From NCBI GenBank assembly GCA_019459285.1, contig JAIBEL010000035.1, positions 1-42,749 of the forward strand: 42,749 bases of DNA, read 5' to 3'. The notes under the pieces are model-generated. The model was not told where the DNA came from. It ran no database searches and saw nothing but the letters and a program-made list of their open reading frames with translations. Both the position numbers and the translations under genes were made by a program. How positions within the stretch are numbered: the stretch's first letter is position 1; the number at the start of each line of letters is the position of its first letter. Below, in pieces: positions 20,757 through 32,337 of the stretch. This stretch comes from Rhizobium sp. (lineage in GTDB: Bacteria; Pseudomonadota; Gammaproteobacteria; Burkholderiales; Thiobacillaceae).

Positions 20757-21539
20757 ATGCCCGTTCAAGCCATGCCTGCAGGCGAAAATGTTGCTTTGCA
20801 AGTCCGCAATCTGGATTTTTTTTATGGCGATTTCAAAGGCCTCAGCAACGTCAATCTGGACATTGCCCACAAGAAGGTGACGGCCTTCATCGGGCCGTCC
20901 GGTTGCGGGAAATCCACGCTGCTGCGTACTTTCAACCGCATGTACGACCTGTATCCCGGGCAGCGTGCCGAAGGTCAGATCCTGTTCCACGGCAAGAATC
21001 TGCTGGACAAAAGTCAGGATGTGAATCTGGTGCGTGCCCGGATCGGCATGGTTTTCCAGAAGCCGACGCCGTTTCCGATGACGATCTACGAGAATATTGC
21101 CTTCGGCGTGCGCTTGTACGAACGCATGTCGAAAAGCGCCATGGACGATCGCGTCGAATGGGCGCTCAACAAGGCGGCGCTGTGGGGCGAGGTGAAGGAC
21201 AAACTGCAGCAGAGTGGCCTGTCGCTGTCCGGCGGCCAGCAGCAGCGGCTGTGTATTGCGCGCGCGGTCGCGGTGAAGCCCGAAATCGTGTTGCTGGATG
21301 AACCGACCTCGGCGTTGGACCCGATTTCCACCGCCAAGATCGAAGAGCTCATCAACGAACTGAAAAGCGATTACACCATCGCCATCGTCACCCACAACAT
21401 GCAGCAGGCCGCGCGGATTTCGGATTACACGGCATTCATGTATCTGGGCGAACTCATTGAATTCAATGAGACCGGCACCATCTTCATGCGCCCAGGCAAG
21501 AAGCAGACGGAAGACTACATCACCGGCCGTTTCGGCTGA
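20757..21539 (+). CDS. pstB: Phosphate ABC transporter ATPase PstB
   Basis: PstB hydrolyses ATP to drive phosphate import. The 260-residue protein has Walker [10 protein letters not shown] (46-54), a Q-loop [21 protein letters not shown] specific to PstB, the ABC signature [14 protein letters not shown], Walker [14 protein letters not shown], and the H-loop [19 protein letters not shown] precedes the ATG. A run of eight T at 20816-20823 is in frame (DFFYG). phoU normally follows pstB but is absent here; the next gene is tpiA. Confidence 0.96.
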   Translation: MPVQAMPAGENVALQVRNLDFFYGDFKGLSNVNLDIAHKKVTAFIGPSGCGKSTLLRTFNRMYDLYPGQRAEGQILFHGKNLLDKSQDVNLVRARIGMVFQKPTPFPMTIYENIAFGVRLYERMSKSAMDDRVEWALNKAALWGEVKDKLQQSGLSLSGGQQQRLCIARAVAVKPEIVLLDEPTSALDPISTAKIEELINELKSDYTIAIVTHNMQQAARISDYTAFMYLGELIEFNETGTIFMRPGKKQTEDYITGRFG

Positions 21540-21558
21540 TTGCGCCGCGCAGCCTTGG

Positions 21559-21578
21559 CCGGGCGGTTGACCGTCCGG
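21559..21578 (+). repeat. Inverted repeat after pstB, overlapping the tpiA -35 box
   Basis: CCGGGCGG (21559-21566) pairs with CCGTCCGG (21571-21578) around a TTGA loop, with one G-U pair. There is no T tract, so termination is doubtful. The loop and the first bases of the right arm are the -35 TTGACC, so the stem could be an operator rather than a terminator. Confidence 0.4.
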
Positions 21579-21595
21579 CGCGTAGCGCTTACCAT
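21567..21595 (+). promoter_or_regulatory. Promoter of tpiA-secG
   Basis: TTGACC (21567-21572) and TACCAT (21590-21595) with a 17-base spacer make a fair sigma-70 promoter 26 bases before the tpiA start. This implies that tpiA is transcribed apart from pst. Confidence 0.55.
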
Positions 21596-21621
21596 CGCGC
21601 ACTTTTGTTTGGCAGATTCCC

Positions 21622-22368
21622 ATGCGCAAAAAGCTCGTAGCCGGTAACTGGAAAATGCACGGCAGCCTGGCGGAAAACGCCGTCCTGCTGGATGCGATCA
21701 AACCCGCTTTGACCGGAATCGAGGCCGCAGTATGCGTGCCTTTCCCTTATCTGGGACAAGCGCAGGCCGCACTTGCCGGGTCGTCGATTGCCTGGGGTGC
21801 GCAGAATGTGTCCGAACAAGCCAAGGGCGCGTTCACCGGCGAAGTGTCGACCTCGATGCTGCTGGATTTCGGTTGCAAGTATGTGATCGTCGGACATTCC
21901 GAGCGGCGCAGCCTGTATGGCGAATCCGACGAACTGGTTGCAAGCAAGTACATGGCCGCCCAGGCAGCCGGCCTGACGCCTATCCTCTGCGTGGGCGAAT
22001 CCCTGGACGAGCGCGAATCCGGCGTGACCGAAGCGGTCGTGGCGCGTCAACTCGACGCCGTGATCAAGGTCGCCGGTGTGGCCTCTCTGGCCAAGGCGGT
22101 GGTGGCTTACGAGCCCGTATGGGCGATTGGTACTGGCAAGACGGCAACGCCGGAGCAGGCGCAGGCCGTCCATGCCTACATTCGTGGCAAAGTCGCAGCG
22201 CTCGATACGGGGGTGGCGGCACAGCTGATCATCCAGTACGGGGGTAGCGTAAAAGCCGCGAATGCGGCAGAATTGATGGCTCAGCCGGATATCGATGGCG
22301 GACTGATTGGTGGCGCTTCTCTGGTCGCCGACGAGTTCATCGCGATTTGCCGGGCCGCCGCCAAGTAA
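21622..22368 (+). CDS. tpiA: Triose-phosphate isomerase
   Basis: TpiA interconverts dihydroxyacetone phosphate and glyceraldehyde 3-phosphate in glycolysis, gluconeogenesis and the Calvin cycle. The 248-residue TIM barrel shows the catalytic set: Lys11 in GNWKMHG, His92 in VGHSERR, and Glu164 in [12 protein letters not shown], plus the phosphate-binding loop [14 protein letters not shown] and [10 protein letters not shown]. Length is normal for bacteria. The tpiA-secG-tRNA-Leu-nuo order is common in betaproteobacteria. SecG begins 23 bases later. Confidence 0.97.
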   Translation: MRKKLVAGNWKMHGSLAENAVLLDAIKPALTGIEAAVCVPFPYLGQAQAALAGSSIAWGAQNVSEQAKGAFTGEVSTSMLLDFGCKYVIVGHSERRSLYGESDELVASKYMAAQAAGLTPILCVGESLDERESGVTEAVVARQLDAVIKVAGVASLAKAVVAYEPVWAIGTGKTATPEQAQAVHAYIRGKVAALDTGVAAQLIIQYGGSVKAANAAELMAQPDIDGGLIGGASLVADEFIAICRAAAK

Positions 22369-22391
22369 GCGTTGTCGAGTAAGAATCAAGC

Positions 22392-22748
22392 ATGGAAACA
22401 CTGGTCTGGGTCGTTCACGTTATTGTTGCCATTGCGCTGATCGCGCTGGTGCTCTTGCAGCATGGCAAAGGCGCGGACATGGGCGCGGCATTCGGCAGCG
22501 GTTCGTCGGGTAGCCTGTTCGGTGCAAGCGGCTCGGCCAACTTTCTGAGCCGCAGTACTGCGGTACTGGCAAGCCTGTTCTTCCTGACCAGCCTGGGGCT
22601 GGCGTATTTCGGATTGCAGCAGCACAAACCGGCGGCCAGCGTGCTTCAACGTGTGGTTGTTCCCGCACCGACGCAGGCCCAGCCCGCAATACCTGCACAG
22701 GTGCCGGGCAAGGATGCCGGTTCGAAAGTGGGAGACATCCCGCAATAA
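22392..22748 (+). CDS. secG: Protein-export membrane protein SecG
   Basis: SecG is the small accessory subunit of the SecYEG translocon. The 118-residue protein has TM1 (LVWVVHVIVAIALIALVLLQ), the conserved cytoplasmic loop GKGADMGAAFGSGSSGSLFG, TM2 (TAVLASLFFLTSLGLAYFG), and a Pro/Ala-rich hydrophilic tail of about 45 residues. This tail is typical of proteobacterial SecG. It is probably cotranscribed with tpiA, and tRNA-Leu follows after 26 bases, perhaps on the same primary transcript. Confidence 0.95.
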   Translation: METLVWVVHVIVAIALIALVLLQHGKGADMGAAFGSGSSGSLFGASGSANFLSRSTAVLASLFFLTSLGLAYFGLQQHKPAASVLQRVVVPAPTQAQPAIPAQVPGKDAGSKVGDIPQ

Positions 22749-22774
22749 TAAGCAGTCCCGGGCGCATGCCCTTG

Positions 22775-22859
22775 GCCGACGTGGTGGAATTGGTAGACAC
22801 GCTATCTTGAGGGGGTAGTGACCTAGGTCGTGCGAGTTCGAGTCTCGCCGTCGGCACCA
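22775..22859 (+). tRNA. tRNA-Leu (anticodon GAG), CCA encoded
   Basis: The 85-base gene folds as a class II tRNA: acceptor stem GCCGACG/CGTCGGC with discriminator A and encoded CCA (22857-22859); a D arm with GGTGGAATTGGTAGACAC; an anticodon stem CTATC/GGTAG with loop TTGAGGG, giving GAG at 22809-22811; a short variable arm (GACCTAGGTC); and a T arm with GTTCGAGTC. GAG reads CUC and CUU leucine codons. It closely resembles the leuU type found after secG in E. coli. Confidence 0.96.
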
Positions 22860-22898
22860 TCAAATTTCCTAATTTGTTCATTAGCGTTTGCTATCGAA

Positions 22899-22911
22899 TA
22901 AATGATTGATT
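22899..22911 (-). promoter_or_regulatory. Candidate IHF site in the AT-rich nuo upstream region
   Basis: On the minus strand AATCAATCATTTA fits the IHF consensus WATCAANNNNTTR exactly. It lies 28 bases upstream of the nuo -35 box in a stretch (22860-22936) that is far richer in A and T than the rest of the window. It is a sequence match only; AT-rich DNA gives chance matches. Confidence 0.4.
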
Positions 22912-22939
22912 ATTAAGATAAAAATACCAATTTTTCGGC

Positions 22940-22969
22940 TTGACAGTCGATGCTCCGCACTAATACACT
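22940..22969 (+). promoter_or_regulatory. Promoter of the nuo operon
   Basis: A perfect -35 TTGACA (22940-22945) and TACACT (22964-22969) are 18 bases apart; TAATAC at 22961 is an alternative -10 with a short spacer. A/T tracts just upstream (for example AAAAATACCAATTTTT) could act as an UP element. The leader is about 45 bases long and ends with GGAGG before nuoA. Confidence 0.65.
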
Positions 22970-23020
22970 CGGGTCATAATTACTCAACAGCCTGAAACAG
23001 GCGTAGTTCGGAGGAACCCG

Positions 23021-23377
23021 GTGCTGGAGAATTACCTCCCCATTCTGTTGTTCATTCTGGTCGGCCTGGCTTTTGGAATCGGCCCGATCATCGCCGGCGG
23101 CCTGCTGGCACCGCACCGTCCCGACAGCGAAAAACTCTCCCCTTACGAGTGCGGATTCGAAGCGTTCGAAGACGCGCGCATGAAATTCGATGTGCGCTAT
23201 TATCTCGTTGCCATCCTGTTCATTCTGTTCGACCTGGAAATAGCCTTCCTGTTTCCCTGGGCCATTGTTCTAGAGGAAATCGGTCTGGCAGGTTTCATTG
23301 CCATGATGGTGTTCCTCGGCATCCTGGTTGTGGGCTTCGTCTACGAGTGGATGAAGGGCGCCCTTGAGTGGGAATGA
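23021..23377 (+). CDS. nuoA: NADH-quinone oxidoreductase subunit A
   Basis: NuoA is a small membrane subunit of complex I near the quinone-binding junction. The 118-residue protein has three transmembrane helices and the conserved loop [23 protein letters not shown] with the invariant Cys, followed by [20 protein letters not shown]. The start is GTG at 23021 with GGAGG seven to eight bases upstream (within CGGAGGAA). It is the first gene of nuoA-N, eight bases before nuoB. Confidence 0.97.
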   Translation: MLENYLPILLFILVGLAFGIGPIIAGGLLAPHRPDSEKLSPYECGFEAFEDARMKFDVRYYLVAILFILFDLEIAFLFPWAIVLEEIGLAGFIAMMVFLGILVVGFVYEWMKGALEWE

Positions 23378-23385
23378 TCTGAATT

Positions 23386-23862
23386 ATGGGTATTGAAGGC
23401 GTTCTCGAGCAGGGCTTTGTCACCACCAAGGCCGATCAGCTCATCAATTACATGCGCACCGGGTCGATGTGGCCGATGACCTTCGGTCTGGCATGCTGTG
23501 CGGTTGAAATGATGCAGGCGGGCGCCTCGCGTTACGATCTCGACCGCTTTGGTATCGTATTTCGCCCGAGTCCGCGCCAGTCTGACGTGATGATCGTCGC
23601 CGGCACCTTGTGCAACAAGATGGCGCCCGCCCTGCGCAAGGTCTATGACCAGATGGCCGAGCCGCGCTGGGTGATTTCGATGGGCTCGTGCGCCAACGGC
23701 GGCGGCTATTACCATTATTCCTATTCGGTGGTGCGCGGTTGCGATCGCATCGTGCCGGTGGATATCTATGTTCCGGGTTGTCCGCCGACAGCAGAAGCGT
23801 TGCTGTTCGGCATCATCCAGTTGCAGAACAAGATTCGCCGCACCAACACCATCGCCCGCTAA
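23386..23862 (+). CDS. nuoB: NADH-quinone oxidoreductase subunit B
   Basis: NuoB holds cluster N2, the last Fe-S centre before quinone. The 158-residue protein contains the tandem cysteines of N2 in [11 protein letters not shown], the third in [10 protein letters not shown], and the fourth in [12 protein letters not shown]. The segment [20 protein letters not shown] is also typical. It lies in the peripheral arm next to NuoD. The start at ATG 23386 gives the family N terminus; the spacing to nuoC is 9 bases. Confidence 0.97.
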   Translation: MGIEGVLEQGFVTTKADQLINYMRTGSMWPMTFGLACCAVEMMQAGASRYDLDRFGIVFRPSPRQSDVMIVAGTLCNKMAPALRKVYDQMAEPRWVISMGSCANGGGYYHYSYSVVRGCDRIVPVDIYVPGCPPTAEALLFGIIQLQNKIRRTNTIAR

Positions 23863-23871
23863 GCCGCGCCC

Positions 23872-24471
23872 ATGTCCACGAAGCTGGAGTCACTTTCCCT
23901 TTGTTTGCAAAATCTGCTTGGCGATGCGCTGGTGCAGACAGTCGATCGATTGGGCGAATTGACCTTGATCGTCAAACCACAAGTCTATGCGGCCGTCATG
24001 CGTACCTTGCGTGACCACCCCGACTGCCGTTTCGAGCAGCTGGTCGATTTGTGCGGCATGGATTATTCTGATTATGGCGATGGCGCCTGGGAGGGCGCCC
24101 GCTTTGCCGTGGTCGTGCATCTTCTGTCGGTATCGAACAACCAGCGCGTCCGGGTGCGGGTGTTTTGCCCGGATGACGACTTGCCGGTGGTCGCGTCGAT
24201 GGTCGATATCTGGCCCTCGGCCAACTGGTTCGAGCGCGAGGCATTCGATCTGTATGGCATCGTGTTCGAAGGGCATCCCGACCTGCGCCGCATCCTGACC
24301 GACTACGGTTTCATCGGTCACCCATTCCGCAAGGACTTCCCGCTCTCGGGCAATGTCGAGATGCGCTACGACCCGACCCAGCAGCGCGTGATCTACCAGC
24401 CAGTATCGATCGAGCCACGTGAAGTCACCCCGCGCATCGTGCGCGACGAAAGCTACGGGGAAGGGCGCTGA
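23872..24471 (+). CDS. nuoC: NADH-quinone oxidoreductase subunit C
   Basis: NuoC is the 30-kDa-type peripheral subunit that supports NuoD; it has no cofactor. The 199-residue protein shows the family motif [29 protein letters not shown]... in which the acid and aromatic residues pack against NuoD, then [12 protein letters not shown]. It is a separate gene here, whereas E. coli has a fused nuoCD. The last base of the stop is the first base of the nuoD start (TGATG). Confidence 0.96.
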   Translation: MSTKLESLSLCLQNLLGDALVQTVDRLGELTLIVKPQVYAAVMRTLRDHPDCRFEQLVDLCGMDYSDYGDGAWEGARFAVVVHLLSVSNNQRVRVRVFCPDDDLPVVASMVDIWPSANWFEREAFDLYGIVFEGHPDLRRILTDYGFIGHPFRKDFPLSGNVEMRYDPTQQRVIYQPVSIEPREVTPRIVRDESYGEGR

Positions 24472-25724
24472 TGGCCGAGATTCGCAATTACACGATGAAC
24501 TTTGGCCCGCAGCACCCGGCTGCGCACGGCGTGCTGCGTCTGGTGCTCGAACTCGACGGTGAGGTGATCCAGCGTGCCGACCCGCACATCGGCCTGCTGC
24601 ATCGCGCGACCGAGAAATTGGCCGAGCACAAGACCTTCATCCAGTCGGTGCCCTATATGGACCGCCTCGACTATGTGTCGATGATGGTCAACGAGCATGC
24701 CTACGTGATGGCGATCGAGAAGCTGCTCGGCATCGAGGTTCCCGAGCGCGCGCAGTATATCCGCGTGATGTTCGACGAGATCACCCGCATCCTGAATCAT
24801 CTGTTGTGGCTGGGCGCGCATGCACTCGACGTTGGCGCGATGACGGTGTTCCTGTATGCATTCCGCGAACGCGAGGACCTGATGGACTGCTATGAGGCGG
24901 TGTCCGGCGCGCGCATGCATGCGGCCTACTATCGCCCCGGCGGTGTTTATCGCGATCTGCCGGACAGCATGCCGCACTATCAGGCACAGCACACCCGCAA
25001 CGAAGCGACCATGAAGTCGATGAATGCCAACCGCCAGGGATCGCTGCTCGACTTCATCGAGGATTTCACGAATCGCTTCCCGACTTATGTCGACGAATAC
25101 GAAACCCTGTTGACCGACAACCGCATCTGGAAACAGCGCACTGTCGGTATCGGCGTGGTGTCCCCCGAACGCGCCATGGCTTTGGGATTTACCGGCCCCA
25201 TGTTGCGCGGCTCCGGTGTCGAATGGGACCTGCGCAAGAAGCAGCCGTACGAGGTCTACGACCGGATGGATTTCGACATCCCGGTCGGTACCAACGGCGA
25301 CTGCTACGACCGCTATCTGGTGCGCATCGAAGAGTTTCGTCAATCCAATCGTATCGTCAAACAGTGCATCGACTGGCTGCGTAAAAATCCCGGCCCGGTC
25401 ATCGTCGACAACCATAAGGTTGCTCCGCCCGATCGCCTGTCGATGAAGCAGAACATGGAAGAGCTGATCCATCACTTCAAGCTCTTCACCGAAGGCATGC
25501 ACGTACCGGCGGGCGAGGCCTATGCATCAGTGGAACATCCCAAGGGCGAATTCGGCATCTACCTGGTATCCGACGGCGCCAACAAGCCCTATCGTCTGAA
25601 AATCCGCGCGCCGGGCTATGCGCATCTGGCGGCGCTCGATGAAATGAGCCGCGGCCACATGATCGCCGACGTCGTAGCCATCATCGGCACGCAGGATATC
25701 GTTTTCGGGGAGATTGACCGCTGA
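24471..25724 (+). CDS. nuoD: NADH-quinone oxidoreductase subunit D
   Basis: NuoD is the 49-kDa subunit that forms the quinone pocket with NuoB; it derives from hydrogenase large subunits. The 417-residue length is normal. Motifs are [16 protein letters not shown] (quinone-site His), [53 protein letters not shown], and the C-terminal [19 protein letters not shown], which ends as in all members. It is coupled to nuoC and nuoE by TGATG overlaps. Confidence 0.97.
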   Translation: MAEIRNYTMNFGPQHPAAHGVLRLVLELDGEVIQRADPHIGLLHRATEKLAEHKTFIQSVPYMDRLDYVSMMVNEHAYVMAIEKLLGIEVPERAQYIRVMFDEITRILNHLLWLGAHALDVGAMTVFLYAFREREDLMDCYEAVSGARMHAAYYRPGGVYRDLPDSMPHYQAQHTRNEATMKSMNANRQGSLLDFIEDFTNRFPTYVDEYETLLTDNRIWKQRTVGIGVVSPERAMALGFTGPMLRGSGVEWDLRKKQPYEVYDRMDFDIPVGTNGDCYDRYLVRIEEFRQSNRIVKQCIDWLRKNPGPVIVDNHKVAPPDRLSMKQNMEELIHHFKLFTEGMHVPAGEAYASVEHPKGEFGIYLVSDGANKPYRLKIRAPGYAHLAALDEMSRGHMIADVVAIIGTQDIVFGEIDR

Positions 25725-26221
25725 TGGCCAATTCTGACAGCAGCCTTCAGCTGAGTGCCGAATCGCTCGCACTAATCGATGTCGAGGTCGCCAAATATCC
25801 ACCGGACCAGAGGCAGTCGGCCGTGATGGGTGCGCTGCGTATCGCGCAAACGGAGAAAGGCTGGCTGAAACCCGAATTGATCGAATACATAGCCGACTAT
25901 CTCGGGATGCCGGCGATTGCCGCGTATGAAGTTGCGACGTTCTACAACATGTACGACACCCAGAGCGTCGGGCGGCACAAGATCACGCTGTGCACCAATC
26001 TGCCCTGCACCCTGATGGGCGCGGGCGAACTGGCGGAGCATCTGAAAAACAAACTGGGCATCGGTTTCGGCGAAACCACTGAAGATGGCCGTTTTACTCT
26101 GAAGGAGGGGGAGTGCATGGGCGCCTGTGGGGATGCACCGATGTGCCTGCACAACAACCACAAAATGCACACGCATCTCACTCCTGAAAAAGTGGACGAA
26201 CTGCTGGACAAGCTGAAATGA
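25724..26221 (+). CDS. nuoE: NADH-quinone oxidoreductase subunit E
   Basis: NuoE carries the 2Fe-2S cluster N1a and forms the NADH-dehydrogenase tip with NuoF and NuoG. The 165-residue thioredoxin-like protein has an N-terminal helical bundle ([26 protein letters not shown]) and the four cluster cysteines in CTNLPC and [10 protein letters not shown]. Its stop overlaps the nuoF start by four bases (ATGA), which matches the tight stoichiometry needed in the complex. Confidence 0.96.
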   Translation: MANSDSSLQLSAESLALIDVEVAKYPPDQRQSAVMGALRIAQTEKGWLKPELIEYIADYLGMPAIAAYEVATFYNMYDTQSVGRHKITLCTNLPCTLMGAGELAEHLKNKLGIGFGETTEDGRFTLKEGECMGACGDAPMCLHNNHKMHTHLTPEKVDELLDKLK

Positions 26222-27498
26222 GTTTGCTCAAGCCCACCCATCAGGTCTGCAGCTGGACACAGACGCTCGACCACCCGGCGTCGCTTGCGACCTATGTCGC
26301 CAATGGTGGTTATCAGGCACTGCGCCGGATCGTGACCGAGCAGGTCACGGGGGACGCCATCATCGCCGAACTCAAGACCAGCGCGCTGCGCGGACGTGGC
26401 GGCGCCGGTTTTCCCACGGGATTGAAGTGGAGCTTCATGCCGCGCGCATTTCCGGGCGACAAGTACATCGTCTGCAATAGCGACGAGGGCGAGCCGGGTA
26501 CGTTCAAGGATCGCGACATCCTGCGCCATAACCCGCACCAGCTGATCGAGGGCATGGCGATCGCCGGCTATGTGCTCGGCGCGCGCGTGGGCTACAACTA
26601 CATCCACGGCGAAATCTTCGAGATCTATGACATCTTCGAGCGTGCGCTGAAGGAGGCGCGCGAAGCAGGCTATCTTGGCGACAATCTTTTCGGCACTGAT
26701 TTTTGCTTCCAGCTGCATGCGCATCACGGCTACGGCGCCTATATTTGTGGCGAGGAAACCGCGCTGCTCGAGTCGATCGAGGGCAAGAAGGGCCAGCCGC
26801 GCTTCAAGCCGCCGTTCCCCGCGAGCTTCGGCCTGTACGGCAAGCCGACCACCATCAACAATACCGAGACGCTGGCTTCGGTGCCATGGATCGTCCAGCA
26901 CGGCGGCCAGGCTTTCCTGGAACTCGGCAAGCCCAACAACGGCGGGCCCAAACTTTTTTCAGTTTCGGGCCATGTCAACAAACCCGGCAACTACGAAGTG
27001 CCGCTCGGCACGCCGTTTGCCGAATTGCTGGAGCTGGCGGGCGGCGTACGGAATGGACATAAACTGAAGGCCGTCATCCCCGGCGGTTCGTCCGCGCCGG
27101 TGTTGCCTGCCGACGTCATGATGGACTGCACGATGGATTTCGATTGCATCGCCAAGGCCGGTTCCATGCTGGGCTCGGGCGCGGTCATCGTGATGGACGA
27201 GACGGTGTGCATGGTGCGCGCGTTGGAGCGGCTCTCCTATTTCTATTTCGAGGAATCCTGCGGCCAGTGCACACCATGCCGCGAAGGAACCGGCTGGATG
27301 TACCGGGTGATTCACCGCATCGAACACGGCCAGGGCAGGCCCGAAGACATGGAATTACTCAACAGCGTGGCAGGGCGTATCGGCGGCCATACCATCTGCG
27401 CACTGGGCGACGCGGCGGCGATGCCGGTGCAAAGCTTCCTCAAACATTTTGGCCACGAGTTCGAATACCACGTCGAACACAAGCGGTGCATGGTCTGA
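26218..27498 (+). CDS. nuoF: NADH-quinone oxidoreductase subunit F (NADH/FMN binding)
   Basis: NuoF oxidises NADH through FMN and passes electrons to cluster N3. The 426-residue protein has the NADH-site [15 protein letters not shown], the FMN-site region [39 protein letters not shown], and the 4Fe-4S binding set [13 protein letters not shown] plus the later [11 protein letters not shown]ys. Length matches the family. It starts inside the nuoE stop and ends 13 bases before nuoG. Confidence 0.97.
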   Translation: MSLLKPTHQVCSWTQTLDHPASLATYVANGGYQALRRIVTEQVTGDAIIAELKTSALRGRGGAGFPTGLKWSFMPRAFPGDKYIVCNSDEGEPGTFKDRDILRHNPHQLIEGMAIAGYVLGARVGYNYIHGEIFEIYDIFERALKEAREAGYLGDNLFGTDFCFQLHAHHGYGAYICGEETALLESIEGKKGQPRFKPPFPASFGLYGKPTTINNTETLASVPWIVQHGGQAFLELGKPNNGGPKLFSVSGHVNKPGNYEVPLGTPFAELLELAGGVRNGHKLKAVIPGGSSAPVLPADVMMDCTMDFDCIAKAGSMLGSGAVIVMDETVCMVRALERLSYFYFEESCGQCTPCREGTGWMYRVIHRIEHGQGRPEDMELLNSVAGRIGGHTICALGDAAAMPVQSFLKHFGHEFEYHVEHKRCMV

Positions 27499-27511
27499 AC
27501 GGAATTTAACG

Positions 27512-29886
<2,375 letters not shown>

Positions 29887-29887
<1 letters not shown>

Positions 29888-30903
29888 TGGAGAACGTGGG
29901 CATGGACTGGGCCGCTATTCAAACCGTCGTCTGGACCTTGATCAAGATCCTGGCGCTGGTGGTGCCGCTGATGTTAGGCGTGGCCTACCTCACTTACGCG
30001 GAAAGAAAGATCATCGGCTGGATGCAGGTTCGCATCGGCCCCAACCGCGTTGGTTTCCAGGGCCTGCTGCAGCCGATTGCCGATGCGGTGAAGTTGCTGA
30101 TGAAGGAAATCATCATCCCGTCTGGGGCCAGTCGCGGTCTTTTCATCCTCGGCCCCATCCTCGCCATCGCGCCGGCGCTGGCGGCGTGGGCAGTAATTCC
30201 GTTCACCGACAGTCTTGTGCTGGCCAACATCAACGCCGGGTTACTGTACGTGATGGCGATCACCTCCATGGGCGTCTACGGCGTCATCATCGCGGGCTGG
30301 GCGTCCAACTCCAAATACGCCTTTCTCGGCGCCATGCGTTCGGCCGCGCAGATCGTATCGTATGAAATCGCCATGGGTTTCGCGCTGGTCGGGGTGCTGA
30401 TGGCCGCGCAATCGCTCAATCTCAGCGACATCGTGCATGGCCAGTCGGGCGGACTGCATCACTGGTATATCTGGCCATTGTTTCCTTTGTTCGTGGTGTA
30501 TCTGATTTCCGGCGTGGCCGAGACCAACCGCGCGCCATTCGACGTAGCCGAGGGTGAATCCGAGATCGTCGCAGGCTTCCACGTCGAATATTCCGGCATG
30601 GCCTTCGCGGTATTCTTCCTCGCCGAATACGCCAACATGATCCTGATCGCTGCGCTGACCACGCTGATGTTCCTCGGCGGCTGGCTGTCGCCGGTGACCT
30701 TCCTGCCCGACGGCATCGTCTGGTGGCTGCTCAAGACGGGTTTCGTGCTGTTCCTGTTCCTGTGGTTCCGCGCCACCTTTCCGCGTTACCGCTACGACCA
30801 GATCATGCGGCTGGGCTGGAAGGTATTCATCCCGATTACCCTTGTCTGGATCATCGTGGTCGGCGGCATGATGCAGACACCGTATGGGTATCTCTTCCAT
30901 TGA
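29887..30903 (+). CDS. nuoH: NADH-quinone oxidoreductase subunit H
   Basis: NuoH is the membrane subunit that caps the quinone chamber and links to the proton channels. The 338-residue protein has about eight transmembrane helices, the hallmark [48 protein letters not shown], and the acid-rich quinone loop [20 protein letters not shown] second ATG at 29902 would shorten the protein by five residues. It is followed after seven bases by nuoI. Confidence 0.97.
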
Positions 30904-30910
30904 GCGCGCC

Positions 30911-31399
30911 ATGAAACGGATCACGAACTTCTTCGGCAGCCTGCTCCTGATCGAACTCCTGCGCGGCATGATGCTCACGGGGCGCCACCTGTTCGCACGC
31001 AAGATCACGGTGCAGTTTCCCGAGGAAAAAACGCCGCAATCGCCGCGATTCCGTGGCCTGCATGCACTGCGCCGCTATCCCAATGGCGAAGAGCGCTGCA
31101 TCGCCTGCAAGCTGTGCGAGGCCGTGTGTCCTGCGCTGGCCATCACCATCGAATCGGAAAAGCGCGTCGACGGCACGCGCCGCACCACGCGTTACGACAT
31201 CGATCTGACCAAATGCATTTTCTGCGGCTTCTGCGAAGAATCCTGCCCGGTCGACTCCATCGTCGAAACCCGCATCCTCGAGTATCACGGCGAAAAGCGC
31301 GGCGATCTCTATTACACCAAGCCCATGCTGCTCGCCATTGGCGACCAATACGAAGAGCAGATTGCGCGCGACCGTGCTGATGACGCCAAGTACCGCTGA
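30911..31399 (+). CDS. nuoI: NADH-quinone oxidoreductase subunit I
   Basis: NuoI carries clusters N6a and N6b that bridge NuoG to NuoB. The 162-residue protein is a ferredoxin with two motifs, [12 protein letters not shown] and [12 protein letters not shown], preceded by an amphipathic N-terminal helix ([18 protein letters not shown]) that lies on the membrane. The ATG at 30911 is preferred over 30884, which is within nuoH. The C terminus is short and charged. Confidence 0.96.
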   Translation: MKRITNFFGSLLLIELLRGMMLTGRHLFARKITVQFPEEKTPQSPRFRGLHALRRYPNGEERCIACKLCEAVCPALAITIESEKRVDGTRRTTRYDIDLTKCIFCGFCEESCPVDSIVETRILEYHGEKRGDLYYTKPMLLAIGDQYEEQIARDRADDAKYR

Positions 31400-31408
31400 A
31401 AATAGACA

Positions 31409-32035
31409 ATGACCTATACGACTGCGATTTTCTATTTCTTCGCCGCCATCCTGGTGTTTGCCGGCATGCGCGTCATCACTGCGCGCAACCCGGTGCATGC
31501 GGCGCTCTATCTGGTGCTGGCGTTCTTCACCGCGGCCGGACTGTGGATGCTGCTGGAAGCGGAATTCCTCGCCATCACCCTGGTGCTCGTCTACGTGGGC
31601 GCGGTGATGGTGCTGTTCCTGTTCGTGGTGATGATGCTCGACATCAACCTGGAAAAACTGCGCGAAGGGTTCTGGGATTATCTGCCGCTTGCGGGATTCG
31701 TCGCCGTGCTGCTGGTGATCGAGATGGCGCTGATCCTCGGCAGCCGCCACTTCGGCCTAGAGGTGATGGGCGCACCCACGCCGCATGCCGCGGATTACAG
31801 CAACACCAAGGAATTGGGGCGGGTGCTGTACACCGAATACGTCTACGCCTTCGAACTCGCTGCAGTGATCCTGCTGTTGGCGATCGTCGCCGCCATCGCG
31901 CTGACCTTGCGCCGCCGCAAGGACAGCAAGTACATCGATCCCGCGCAGCAGGTGAAGGTCAAGCGCAACGACCGTCTGCGCATCGTGAAGATGCAATCGA
32001 CCCCGAAGCCCGGGACAGGGGAGGGCGGCGCGTGA
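31409..32035 (+). CDS. nuoJ: NADH-quinone oxidoreductase subunit J
   Basis: NuoJ is a membrane subunit with a pi-bulge helix involved in coupling. The 208-residue protein has five hydrophobic helices, the conserved [53 protein letters not shown] stretch (residue positions about 28-80), and a hydrophilic C-terminal tail of about 40 residues ([14 protein letters not shown]) that is longer than the E. coli tail. Its stop overlaps nuoK by four bases (GTGA). Confidence 0.95.
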   Translation: MTYTTAIFYFFAAILVFAGMRVITARNPVHAALYLVLAFFTAAGLWMLLEAEFLAITLVLVYVGAVMVLFLFVVMMLDINLEKLREGFWDYLPLAGFVAVLLVIEMALILGSRHFGLEVMGAPTPHAADYSNTKELGRVLYTEYVYAFELAAVILLLAIVAAIALTLRRRKDSKYIDPAQQVKVKRNDRLRIVKMQSTPKPGTGEGGA

Positions 32036-32337
32036 TTTCTCTATCGCATTATCTGGTGCTGGGCGGCATCCTGTTCGCCATCAGCGTGCTGGGCATCTTC
32101 CTCAACCGCAAGAACGTGATCATCCTGCTGATGGCGATCGAACTGATGCTGCTGGCGGTGAACATGAACTTCATCGCGTTTTCGCATTATCTCGGCGACA
32201 TCCACGGCCAGATCTTCGTCTTCTTCATCCTCACGGTCGCCGCAGCAGAATCCGCCATCGGCCTGGCGATCCTGGTGGTGCTGTTCCGCAATCTCCACAC
32301 GATCAACGTCGATGACCTCGACCACCTGAAAGGCTGA
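32032..32337 (+). CDS. nuoK: NADH-quinone oxidoreductase subunit K
   Basis: NuoK is a three-helix proton-channel subunit related to MrpC. The 101-residue protein shows [21 protein letters not shown] with the essential membrane Glu, the [13 protein letters not shown] helix with the second Glu, and the C-terminal [15 protein letters not shown]. The start is GTG at 32032, overlapping the nuoJ stop; its own stop shares a base with the nuoL start (TGATG). Confidence 0.96.
   Translation: MISLSHYLVLGGILFAISVLGIFLNRKNVIILLMAIELMLLAVNMNFIAFSHYLGDIHGQIFVFFILTVAAAESAIGLAILVVLFRNLHTINVDDLDHLKG

Noticed and set aside
22775..22859. tRNA-Leu 3' end as an integration (att) site
   Set aside because: No integrase, no direct repeat of the tRNA end nearby, and the nuo operon follows directly as in related genomes.
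22861..22876. Terminator after tRNA-Leu (CAAATT TCCT AATTTG)
   Set aside because: The six-base stem is almost all A-T and has no clean T run, so it is too weak to call.
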